Part shown: positions 16,305 through 23,755 of the stretch, piece after piece | How positions within the stretch are numbered: the stretch's first letter is position 1 | How the letters are laid out: each line of letters begins with the position of its first letter | NCBI GenBank assembly: GCA_903934295.1 | Contig: CAIZNI010000035.1 | Location: forward strand, 1 to 35,294 | DNA: 35,294 bases | Reading direction: 5' to 3' | DNA from: an uncultured beta proteobacterium | Lineage (GTDB): Bacteria > Pseudomonadota > Gammaproteobacteria > Burkholderiales > Burkholderiaceae_E | Translations under genes and position numbers: made by a program | Notes under the pieces: generated by a model | What the model saw: only the letters and a program-made list of their open reading frames with translations | Database searches by the model: none | What the model was told of the DNA's origin: nothing

Positions 16305-18337
16305 GGCGACTCTCCGGCGCCGCCGCAGCGGTTGGCGGCCGCCGGACGTGCGGTCGGCCAGACATGAACATAGGGCTTGCCGATCGTCGACTCCGCTGCG
16401 GGAACCGCCGCAGGCGCAGGCGCCGCCGCAGGAACCGCGGCGCGAGCAGGCGCTGGGGACACGACCGGCGCCGGCGCCGGTGCAGTCAGCGGTGCGGGCA
16501 CCTGCGCCGAGAGCTGCCGTCCCGACTGCACCAGCCGCGGCGTGATCAGGATCAGACGCTCCAGCCGCGATGTCGACTCGCTGCGGTTGCGAAACAGGTT
16601 GCCCACCACCGGCAGGTCACCGAGCATCGGCACCCGGTCCACACCGCGGTCCGAGGACTCGCGGGTCATGCCACCGATCAGCAGGCTCTCGCCTTCCTGG
16701 ATCAGCGCCTGGGTATTGACGGTGGACCGATCGACCACCGGTATCTGATCGACCTGCAGCTTGGAGATGCTGCCATCCTCGACCGCGACCAGCAGCTTGA
16801 TGCGCCAGCCCTGCCCGTCGCGAAACACATTCGGGGTCACCCGCAGCGAGGTGCCCGCCGAGACGCTGAACAGATCGACTTCCTGACGTCCGGCGAGCCG
16901 GACATAAAAGGTCGAGTTGTTGTCGAACAGCGCCTCGACATTGGACAGCGTGATCAGCTGCGGGCGCGACACCACGCGCGCCGCGCCGCTGGAGGCCAGC
17001 GCATTGATCCGCGAGATGAAGTTGTAGCCGCTGCCCAGCACGGTGGACACCGACAGGCCCAACCCGGTGGGCGTGATCTGCTGGCCCGGCAGCAGCCGGG
17101 TGTCGCTGTCATTGCCCTTGCCGAACAGAACATCATTGCGGCCATTGATCCAGCGCCAGTTGATGCCGAGTTCCTCGAGCCGGGTGATGTTGATGTCGAC
17201 GATGGTCGCCTCCACCTCGATCATCTGCGGCTCGAAGTCCAGCGCCGCGATCAGCTGTTCATACATCGGCAGGCGCTCGACGATGTCGCGCACGATCACC
17301 GAGTTGGAGCGCGGATCGGCCTCGATGTGTGCGCCACCGCGCTGGGTGACGACATAGCGCGGCGGCATTCCCGCGCCCGCGCCGGCCGCCACCATGGCGC
17401 GCTCGGTGGCCGCGCGTTCACCGACGCTGCGTTCGACAGCATCGGCACCACCGGTCGAGTCACCGCTGCCCGACTGGCCCAGCGTGGGCAGGCGCCCGAT
17501 GTCGGCCATCCCCTTGCCCTTCAGACGCGGCAGCGTCGGTCGCAGCAGCGTGTCCGAGTCGATCGGCGCAACGGCCGGACTCTCCAGGCCCGGGAGGTAG
17601 GGCTGCACCACGGTCTGCCCCATGCCGGCGGTGACATTGCGAAGCACGCTGGCCACGCCGGGCACGACCATCTGGCGACCGCCGAAGGCGACCCGGGTGT
17701 CCTGCGCCCAGGCATGGCGCAGATAGAAAACCCGAAAACCGATGGTCCCCGGCGCCACCGCCGGCGCGGCCGCGGCGGCTGCAGCCGGGGCCGGTGCAGG
17801 GCGCGGGGACGAGCCTTCGGCACGCACCAGATCATCGAGCTGCTGCAGATAGCGCGGTGTGCCCAAGGCCACCAGCGTGCCGCTGCGGGTGATCCGCAGG
17901 GTGTTTCTCGGATCGGGCAGGCCCAGCTCCTCGGCCGAGCGCACGATCCGCGCCGATTGCTCGGGCTCGGCGCCATAGGTACGGGTGCCGATCTCGGCGG
18001 CCGAATACACATGCATCACCGCGCCGTCGTAATACGAGACGAGCGAGAAGCTGCGAGCCAGCTCGCGGAACACGGCGTCAGCCGTCCCCTGGAAGCGCCC
18101 GTTCACCGATCCCTGCGCGCTCGCGCTCACCGACACCGGCACATCGATCTGCGAGAACAGGTCGTTCAGGAACACCGGCAACTGCTGCTCGCGAGCGACC
18201 AGCGCAACCTTGCGTCCCTGGTTGGGCGCGACGCCGGCCTGCGCGACACTCGACCACGCCAGCGCCAGCGTCCATGCGCACGCCGCCAGCACGCCCAGCG
18301 TGCGGCGTCTGCCGGCCCTGTTCGGCGAACCCGTCAT
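16298..18337 (-). CDS. sctC: SctC, T3SS outer-membrane secretin
   Basis: 679 residues from the ATG at 18337-18335, which overlaps the sctV stop (ATGA); the longer open frame upstream lies inside sctV. A signal peptide (about 1-35) is followed by N-domains ('LPVFLNDLFSQIDVPVSV'), an N3 region with a long Ala/Pro insert, and the secretin core ('VEATIVDINITRLEELGINW', 'VVSRPQLITLSNVEALFDNN', 'ALIQEGESLLIGGM', 'VPMLGDLPVVGNLFRN', 'LERLILITPRLV'). It forms the outer-membrane ring. The last 60 or so residues are an Ala/Pro-rich tail, longer than usual, which may bind a pilotin. No pilotin gene was recognised here. Confidence 0.95.
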   Translation of the reverse strand: MTGSPNRAGRRRTLGVLAACAWTLALAWSSVAQAGVAPNQGRKVALVAREQQLPVFLNDLFSQIDVPVSVSASAQGSVNGRFQGTADAVFRELARSFSLVSYYDGAVMHVYSAAEIGTRTYGAEPEQSARIVRSAEELGLPDPRNTLRITRSGTLVALGTPRYLQQLDDLVRAEGSSPRPAPAPAAAAAAAPAVAPGTIGFRVFYLRHAWAQDTRVAFGGRQMVVPGVASVLRNVTAGMGQTVVQPYLPGLESPAVAPIDSDTLLRPTLPRLKGKGMADIGRLPTLGQSGSGDSTGGADAVERSVGERAATERAMVAAGAGAGMPPRYVVTQRGGAHIEADPRSNSVIVRDIVERLPMYEQLIAALDFEPQMIEVEATIVDINITRLEELGINWRWINGRNDVLFGKGNDSDTRLLPGQQITPTGLGLSVSTVLGSGYNFISRINALASSGAARVVSRPQLITLSNVEALFDNNSTFYVRLAGRQEVDLFSVSAGTSLRVTPNVFRDGQGWRIKLLVAVEDGSISKLQVDQIPVVDRSTVNTQALIQEGESLLIGGMTRESSDRGVDRVPMLGDLPVVGNLFRNRSESTSRLERLILITPRLVQSGRQLSAQVPAPLTAPAPAPVVSPAPARAAVPAAAPAPAAVPAAESTIGKPYVHVWPTARPAAANRCGGAGESPC

Positions 18338-20322
18338 TCGTTGCCTTTCCCTGAAATCTGAGTCGGGGGCGCCGGCGGCAAGCCGACCCGACCGGTCACT
18401 TCCATGCGCAGTGTCGGCACCAGTTCGTGAAAAGACAGCACCGTCACATCGAACAGTTCGGTCTCGATCAGCTTGCGCAGATGCCGGCGGATCTCGATCG
18501 TGGTCAGCAGCACCGGCGTGCCGGTGCGCGCCACCGCCTGGGCGACAGCGCCGATCAGCCGCTCGGCGAAGGCCGGATCGATGGACAGCTGCTGCGTGTT
18601 GCCCACCACCCGCACCGCCTGCTTCAGGTGGTTCTCGATATCCGGTTCGAGCAGCAGCGCGCGCAGCACCCCATCGGGGGCGAACCGATGGCACAACTCG
18701 CGACGCAGCGCGATCCGTGCGAACTCGGTCAGCGTGTGGATGTCGGTATCGCGTTCGGCCGACTCGACGATTCCGCCCAGCAGCGCGCGCAGGTTGCGAA
18801 CCCCCACCTCCTCCTCGACCAGCCGGCGCAGCACCTCGGCCAGACGCGCCACCGGCACGATGCGCTGCGCCTCGCGAACCAGATCGGGCAGTTCCTCGCC
18901 GGCGCGGGTGAACATCGTTGCGACCTCCTGCGAACCGACGAACAGCGCGCAATGGCGGCGCAGCGCGTACGCGGCCGCGTCGGCAATCGACTGCGCGCCC
19001 TCGGCCATCTCCTCGCCCTGGGCGATGGGCACCTCGAAGGCCAGCAGCCGCCAGCTCGAGCGCGGCAACGACGGATTGAAGTGCAGCGAGACCCGCGGCA
19101 ACGTCACTCCCAGCCGCAGGTTGAAATCGCGCAGCACCTGATCCAGGCGCAGCGCGAGATCGGCCGGATCGAGGCGCCGTGCCTGCGGACCGCTCACTTC
19201 CAGCAGCACCATCACCATCGGCTGGACCACCACCTCGGCCGAGCGCATGACGACCACCTCATCGGATCGGTCCGGCTGCCCTCCCCAGGCCTGCGCCGGC
19301 CGGGCGAAGGCCTGCAGTCGCTCGCGCAGCGCCGGCGTGAGCATCGCGCCGGTCAGCGCCAGGGTCACACCGAGGATCACGAAGACCACCGACGGAAAGC
19401 CTGGCACCACCGCCATCAGGAGCGAGATCGCGCCGGCCACCAGCAGCACCCGCGGCTTGGCGACGAGTTGCTTGCGGATCGAATCGCCCAGATCGCGATC
19501 GCTGTCATCGCCGCTGGTGCGCGTCACGATCAGACCCGCCGACATCGCCGCGAGCAGCGCCGGAATCTGCGAGACCAGCCCGTCGCCGATCGTCAGGATC
19601 GAGTACTTGACCAGGGCGGCCGACAGGTCCATCCCCTTTTGCAGGACACCCACCGCCAGCCCGCCCAGCAGGTTGATCAGGATGATCACGATGCCGGCGA
19701 TCGCATCGCCCTTGACGAATTTCATCGCACCGTCGAGGTTGCCGTGCAGCTTGCTCTCGAGCTCCAGGGCACTGCGCTTGCGTCGCGCCTCGTGCTTGTC
19801 GATCATGCCCGCGCGCAGGTCGGAGTCGATCGACAGTTGCTTGCCGGGCATCGCGTCGAGCGAGAAGCGGGCGGCGACCTCGGCGACCCGCTCGGCCCCC
19901 TTGGCGATCACGATGAACTGAACCACCGTGATGATCAGGAAAGTGACCAGGCCGACCACCAGGTTGCCGCCGGCCACCATCGAACCGAAGGTGTCGATGA
20001 TGTGGCCGGCATGTCCGTCGAGCAGGATCATCCGGGTGGTGGCGATGCCCAGCGACAGCCGGAACAGGGTGGTGATCAGCAGCACGCTGGGAAACGCCGG
20101 GAACTCCGACGGCGAGCCGATGTAGATCGCCAGCAGCAGCATCGTCACGCCGCACAGGATGTTCGCCGCGACCAGCGAATCGATGGCCAGTGCGGGCAGC
20201 GGCAGGATCATCAGCGCGATGATCGCGATCACGCAGGCGACCAGCAGCAGGTCGCTGTAGCGCGACAGCAGACCCTCGCCCCGGGGGCGGTTGCTCGCGC
20301 GGAAATAGGCGTCCAGGCTCAT
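18334..20322 (-). CDS. sctV: SctV, T3SS major export-apparatus protein
   Basis: A 662-residue protein of the FlhA/YscV family. The N-terminal 310 or so residues have about eight membrane helices and the FHIPEP region ('ERVAEVAARFSLDAMPGKQLSID', 'GMIDKHEARRKRSALELES'). The C-terminal 340 residues form the cytoplasmic nonameric ring that receives chaperone-substrate pairs. All parts are intact and of normal length. The start overlaps the transglycosylase stop by 4 bases. Confidence 0.96.
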   Translation of the reverse strand: MSLDAYFRASNRPRGEGLLSRYSDLLLVACVIAIIALMILPLPALAIDSLVAANILCGVTMLLLAIYIGSPSEFPAFPSVLLITTLFRLSLGIATTRMILLDGHAGHIIDTFGSMVAGGNLVVGLVTFLIITVVQFIVIAKGAERVAEVAARFSLDAMPGKQLSIDSDLRAGMIDKHEARRKRSALELESKLHGNLDGAMKFVKGDAIAGIVIILINLLGGLAVGVLQKGMDLSAALVKYSILTIGDGLVSQIPALLAAMSAGLIVTRTSGDDSDRDLGDSIRKQLVAKPRVLLVAGAISLLMAVVPGFPSVVFVILGVTLALTGAMLTPALRERLQAFARPAQAWGGQPDRSDEVVVMRSAEVVVQPMVMVLLEVSGPQARRLDPADLALRLDQVLRDFNLRLGVTLPRVSLHFNPSLPRSSWRLLAFEVPIAQGEEMAEGAQSIADAAAYALRRHCALFVGSQEVATMFTRAGEELPDLVREAQRIVPVARLAEVLRRLVEEEVGVRNLRALLGGIVESAERDTDIHTLTEFARIALRRELCHRFAPDGVLRALLLEPDIENHLKQAVRVVGNTQQLSIDPAFAERLIGAVAQAVARTGTPVLLTTIEIRRHLRKLIETELFDVTVLSFHELVPTLRMEVTGRVGLPPAPPTQISGKGNE

Positions 20323-21380
20323 TGCGACGATCCGGACGGACGTTCGGCACGCGCCGCCGACAACGCCTGGTAGAAGGCCAGGACGTCGCGCACATAGGCG
20401 ATCGTCTCCGGATAGGGGGGCACGCGTCCGCCATGACGCCGAACCGCGCCCTCGCCCGCGTTGTAGGCGGCCAGCACCAGTCGCAGGTCGCCTCCGAACT
20501 CCGCCTGCAGGACCTTCAGGTAGGCCGCGCCGGCGGCGATGTTGAGCATCGGGTCATGCAGGTGCTGCTCGGACTGCACACCGAAACGCGAGGCGGTCTG
20601 CGGCATCAGTTGCATGATCCCGCGCGCGCCGGCGGGCGAGACCGCATCGCTGCGGTGACGGCTTTCGACAAAGCTCACCGCGTGCAGCAGCAGCGGGTCG
20701 ATGTCGTTGCGTCGGGCCGCGGCCACCAGCAGGTCATCGGACTGGCGCATGCGTGCCAGCACCGCCCGGTCGGCCAACCGCGGCTGGGCATCACTGGAAA
20801 GCCCCGCCGGCAGCCCTTGCGTCTCGGTGCCGGCCGTGGAGACTGCCGTACGGGCGATCACCGCGCCATCGAGCGCAGTCGGCGCCTCGACCCGCGGCGC
20901 GAGCCGAGGCGCCACCCGCTCGGCGGGCGCGGTGTCGGGGCGAACCGGTGGCATCAGCATCGGTCTCTGCGGCGCCGGGTCCTGGACGGCCGGGGCAGGC
21001 CGCGCCGGGGGATCGATGTCGACCCGCCGCACCGGTCCGGCGTCTGCGCTCCGCGGGGCGCTCCCGGCGCGCGGCGCCACCGGCTCGGCGATCGTCGCGC
21101 AATGACCCAGGGTAGCCGCGAATTTCAGCTGCGCGCGTTGCGCCGCTTCGGGCGCCAGTCGCAGATCGGTCAACACGCAGGCTGCCTTGCCCGGGTAAGC
21201 GCCGGCCAGCACCGCTTCATCGGCCGCTGGCAGCGGACCCGCTGCACCACCGACGCTCGCCCACCCCGTCATCAGCAGCCCGAGCAGGAGCGCCAGGCGC
21301 CGGCCTGAGCCGGCCCCGCGGGCGCAGGGCTGATGCTGACCCTGACGCACTTGCAGGATCGGGAGGAAGGCTTCTCTCAT
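20319..21380 (-). CDS. Periplasmic lytic transglycosylase of the T3SS operon
   Basis: 353 residues from ATG 21380; a GTG at 21350 would give a more compact signal peptide. The signal region ends at about 'GWASVGGAAG'. A middle part rich in Pro, Ala and Arg (about 110-200) is probably disordered. The SLT domain (about 215-345) has the catalytic Glu239 in 'SFVESRH', then 'GARGIMQLMPQTASRFGV', 'PMLNIAAGAAYLKVL' and 'VLAAYNAGEGAVRRHGG'. It cuts peptidoglycan so the injectisome can cross, as IagB and HpaH do. It is first in the operon and overlaps sctV by 4 bases. Confidence 0.9.
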   Translation of the reverse strand: MREAFLPILQVRQGQHQPCARGAGSGRRLALLLGLLMTGWASVGGAAGPLPAADEAVLAGAYPGKAACVLTDLRLAPEAAQRAQLKFAATLGHCATIAEPVAPRAGSAPRSADAGPVRRVDIDPPARPAPAVQDPAPQRPMLMPPVRPDTAPAERVAPRLAPRVEAPTALDGAVIARTAVSTAGTETQGLPAGLSSDAQPRLADRAVLARMRQSDDLLVAAARRNDIDPLLLHAVSFVESRHRSDAVSPAGARGIMQLMPQTASRFGVQSEQHLHDPMLNIAAGAAYLKVLQAEFGGDLRLVLAAYNAGEGAVRRHGGRVPPYPETIAYVRDVLAFYQALSAARAERPSGSSQ

Positions 21381-21387
21381 TCGCCAA

Positions 21388-21393
21388 AGTATA
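21388..21393 (-). promoter_or_regulatory. Possible -10 box for the - strand sct operon
   Basis: TATACT reads on the - strand in the only A/T-rich patch of the 163-base gap between the transglycosylase and sctU. No convincing -35 was seen. A start point 6-7 bases on would fall next to ATG 21380, so either the message is nearly leaderless or the real start codon is further in. Confidence 0.3.
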
Positions 21394-21543
21394 GAAATCG
21401 TGCGAAAAAGCGCCTTGCAGTAATGCACACCCGAGGCAAGATGACCGAGCCAGCCGCCGGGAAGACCGCGGCACGCCTTCCGACGTCGCCTCGACGCGTG
21501 CGGGAGTCCCTCCAGCCAACGCGATCCCAGGCGCCCACCAACG

Positions 21544-22725
21544 ATGGCCGACGAGCAGGACTCCGGCGAACGCACCGAACAACCGACTGCCCGACGGCTG
21601 CGCGATGCGCGCAAACGCGGCGATGTCCACAAGAGTCGCGAGATCGCCACCACCGCCGGCCTGCTGGCCATGCTGGTGGTCAGCAGTCTGATGGTCGGTT
21701 TCGCCGGCTCGCGACTTGCCGCGCTGTTCGACCTGGCGATCGCCTCGATCGGCAAACCGTTCGGTGCGGCCAGCCAGGAACTCGGCTGGGCCGCCGCCAT
21801 CGCACTGGTCACCCTGGTGCTGGCCTTCGCGGTGCCGATCGCGATGGTCGCGCTGCTGTCGGACTTCCTGCAGGTGGGGCCGGTGTTCAGCTTCGAGAAG
21901 GTCCGGCCGCGTTTCGAGCGTCTCGATCCGGTGGCCGGTCTGAAGCGGATGTTCAGCACCGACAATCTGGTCGAACTGTTCAAGTCGCTGGCCAAGACCG
22001 TGCTGCTGGCCACGATCGCCTGGCTGGTGCTTCGCCAGATGCTGGGCAAGGTCACCCCGCTGATCCATGGCGGCGCCCAGGCCCTGGGGGAGGCGATCCG
22101 GGTGTCGCTGGTGCAGCTGGTCGCCTGGACGGTGGCGATCTTCGCGGTGATCGCGGTGGCCGATGCGCTCTACCAGCGGCGCTCGTTCCTGAACAAGATG
22201 CGAATGAGCATGAGCGAGATCAAACGCGAGACCAAGGAAGACGGTGGCGATCCGTATCTGAAGCAGCGCCGCCGGGAGCTTCACCAGGAGTGGGCGCAGC
22301 GCAATTCGATGGCGGCGACCGAGCAGGCCCACCTGCTGGTGGTCAACCCCACCCATGTGGCGATCGCGCTGGCCTACGACCCCGAAAAGACGCCGGTCCC
22401 GATGGTCAGCGCCAAGGGCGAGGACGCGCTCGCGCTCGAGATGCGCGAACGCGCACGCGACGCCGGCGTGCCGATCCTGCGCGACATCGGGCTGGCCCGC
22501 TCGCTGCTGGCCAGGGCTCGGGTGGGCGATGTGGTGCCCGATGACCTGTTCGATGCGGTCGCGCAGGCGATCGTGTGGGCGCGCGGCGTGCGGGCGCGTG
22601 CCGCGGCGCAGTCGGAGCAGTCAGCCCCTGACGCGGAAGTGAAAGCGCTTTCGGCCAATGACCCGCAGCACCCGAAAGAACGGGCACCGGACCCACCCCG
22701 ACCGATGGCCCCACCGCCGGGGTGA
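21544..22725 (+). CDS. sctU: SctU, T3SS export-apparatus switch protein
   Basis: A 393-residue protein of the FlhB/YscU family. It starts 'MADEQDSGERTEQPTARRLRDARKRGDVHKSREI', the typical soluble N-terminus. Four membrane helices run to about 215, and a linker helix follows. The autocleavage motif Asn-Pro-Thr-His is at 268-271 in 'LLVVNPTHVAIAL'. Self-cleavage at Asn-Pro lets SctP switch export from needle to later substrates. The C-terminal 45 residues are a Pro-rich extension. It is divergent from the - strand operon and is separated from sctRST. Confidence 0.96.
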   Translation: MADEQDSGERTEQPTARRLRDARKRGDVHKSREIATTAGLLAMLVVSSLMVGFAGSRLAALFDLAIASIGKPFGAASQELGWAAAIALVTLVLAFAVPIAMVALLSDFLQVGPVFSFEKVRPRFERLDPVAGLKRMFSTDNLVELFKSLAKTVLLATIAWLVLRQMLGKVTPLIHGGAQALGEAIRVSLVQLVAWTVAIFAVIAVADALYQRRSFLNKMRMSMSEIKRETKEDGGDPYLKQRRRELHQEWAQRNSMAATEQAHLLVVNPTHVAIALAYDPEKTPVPMVSAKGEDALALEMRERARDAGVPILRDIGLARSLLARARVGDVVPDDLFDAVAQAIVWARGVRARAAAQSEQSAPDAEVKALSANDPQHPKERAPDPPRPMAPPPG

Positions 22726-22774
22726 GGCGGTCGATGCCGGCCCTGCCAGGCGGCGGGCTGCGATGCGGCGCGGG

Positions 22775-23158
22775 TCAGCCCTGCTGGCGGAACAGCTGCT
22801 GCAGACCGTCCGATGTCCGATTGGCGACATTGGAGGTGAGCTGGCAATGGAACATGAATTCCTGGCAGCGCACCGAGAGCATGATCATCTCACCCGGCGA
22901 CAGGGTAGCGCCGCCGCTGGCGGCCTCGCCCGCCTTGGCCGAGATCTGCGCCGCCTCGGCGCTCAGCAGCTCGAAGGGCTTCATCAGGGCCTGAACCGCC
23001 GGGGAGGAACCCGCCGGTGCACCGGCCCCGCTCGCCGCGGGCTGACCGGCACGCGCCAGCGCAGCATCGAAACCGGCGATGTCGGTGAGCGAGAACTGAT
23101 AGCCAACCGCAGGCGCCGGACTGGCGAGGGCGGCGACGCCCAGGGGATCGAGGGCCAT
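22775..23158 (-). CDS. sctI: SctI-like inner-rod protein
   Basis: 127 residues from ATG 23158, with GGAG close upstream; a TTG at 23176 could add six residues. The N-terminal half is Ala/Gly/Pro-rich and flexible. The last 40 residues form an amphipathic helix, 'GEMIMLSVRCQEFMFHCQLTSNVANRTSDGLQQLF', with the end pattern of YscI/PrgJ rod proteins (a polar helix ending in Gln-rich residues, no signal peptide). SctI connects SctR/SctT to the needle and is exported early. It lies 21 bases after the needle-like gene, as in prgI-prgJ. The call rests mainly on size, the C-terminal pattern and context. Confidence 0.65.
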   Translation of the reverse strand: MALDPLGVAALASPAPAVGYQFSLTDIAGFDAALARAGQPAASGAGAPAGSSPAVQALMKPFELLSAEAAQISAKAGEAASGGATLSPGEMIMLSVRCQEFMFHCQLTSNVANRTSDGLQQLFRQQG

Positions 23159-23179
23159 GGCTCCGGGTTCCGGCAACGA

Positions 23180-23485
23180 TCAGTTCTTGCGGGCCATCGT
23201 CTCGAGCGAGGAGCCGACCGCATTGATCGACGACGCCGAACTGGTGGCCATGAACTGCATCTTCGACGACTCGGCGGTGAGCATCGTCAGCGTCGAGGGC
23301 TTGTCGTCGCCTCCATTGATCTGCTGCGCCAGGCTCTCGATCTGGCCGGCCTGCCCGTCGAGCGACTGGCCCCACGCCTTGGCGAGCGCCTCGTACCAGG
23401 TCGACTGGCGGCCGCTGTTGGTGACGTTGGCCGTTGCGGTGGTCTGGACGGCGGTGCCGACGTTCTGGAAATTGGCGGTGGTCAT
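23180..23485 (-). CDS. sctF: Needle-like protein, SctF candidate
   Basis: A 101-residue protein with no Cys, no signal peptide and a good ribosome site (AAGGTG). Residues 1-28 are Thr/Asn/Ala-rich. Residues 30-100 form a helix-turn-helix hairpin: Trp30, 'ALAKAWGQSLDGQAGQIESLAQQI', a turn at 'DDKPS' (61-64), then a second helix to the C-terminus. This matches the plan of YscF/PrgI/MxiH needles (N-terminal Trp, Pro-Ser turn, C-terminal polymerising helix), but it is about 20 residues longer and clear sequence identity is lacking. No other SctF candidate exists in the window, and sctI-like follows. The same domain is repeated at the C-terminus of the divergent DUF1521 protein. Confidence 0.6.
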   Translation of the reverse strand: MTTANFQNVGTAVQTTATANVTNSGRQSTWYEALAKAWGQSLDGQAGQIESLAQQINGGDDKPSTLTMLTAESSKMQFMATSSASSINAVGSSLETMARKN

Positions 23486-23755
23486 GAAAACACCTTAAAG
23501 AGGGTGAGCGGTCGGAAAGATCGAGTTGCGTTTCAGTCTCGCACGGCCACCGGCGAGGAACAACCGACCTCGCATCGGCCCGGACAGGAGAATCAGGTCA
23601 TTCGTGACATTTCGCACACGACGGCCTGCCAGCGGCCACCCTGGGGTGAACCCGAGCTATCGCACGCCCCAGCTTTCGTCGGCCCATGGCCCGGTGATTG
23701 AATTCGTCATCGCCGCCGCAAGCGGTTTTTTTTCCCGACCCCTACGAGGACCGAC
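23486..23755 (+). promoter_or_regulatory. Divergent promoter region, needle gene and DUF1521 gene
   Basis: A 270-base non-coding gap between the - strand needle-like gene and the + strand DUF1521 gene, so both promoters must lie here. I found no clear -35/-10 pair and no PIP/hrpII box with the TTCG-N16-TTCG spacing; TTCG occurs several times at other spacings. The right end carries a small hairpin with a run of eight T before the ribosome site. Confidence 0.5.
23716..23733 (+). other. Mini-hairpin plus T8 in the DUF1521 leader
   Basis: CCGC (23716-23719) and GCGG (23722-23725) flank AA and are followed by eight T (23726-23733). The ribosome site GAGGA starts 12 bases later. The stem is very short for an intrinsic terminator. 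It could be an attenuator, a pause site or simply a U-rich leader. Confidence 0.4.

Noticed and set aside
16298-18952. Longer form of SctC starting inside sctV
   Set aside because: The extra N-terminus is Arg/Gly-rich shadow sequence. ATG 18337 is followed at once by a signal peptide and overlaps the sctV stop in the usual way.
18427-20373. 648-codon + strand frame opposite sctV
   Set aside because: It is a His/Gln/Arg-rich shadow of a fully recognisable SctV.
21333-23701. + strand frames overlapping sctU (21333-22544) and opposite sctI/sctF (22658-23701)
   Set aside because: SctU and the two small - strand genes explain the DNA; these products are Arg/Gly-rich.
23486-23755. PIP/hrpII box before the DUF1521 and needle-like genes
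   Set aside because: TTCG occurs more than once, but the separations seen (5 and 24 bases) are not the required 16 or so.
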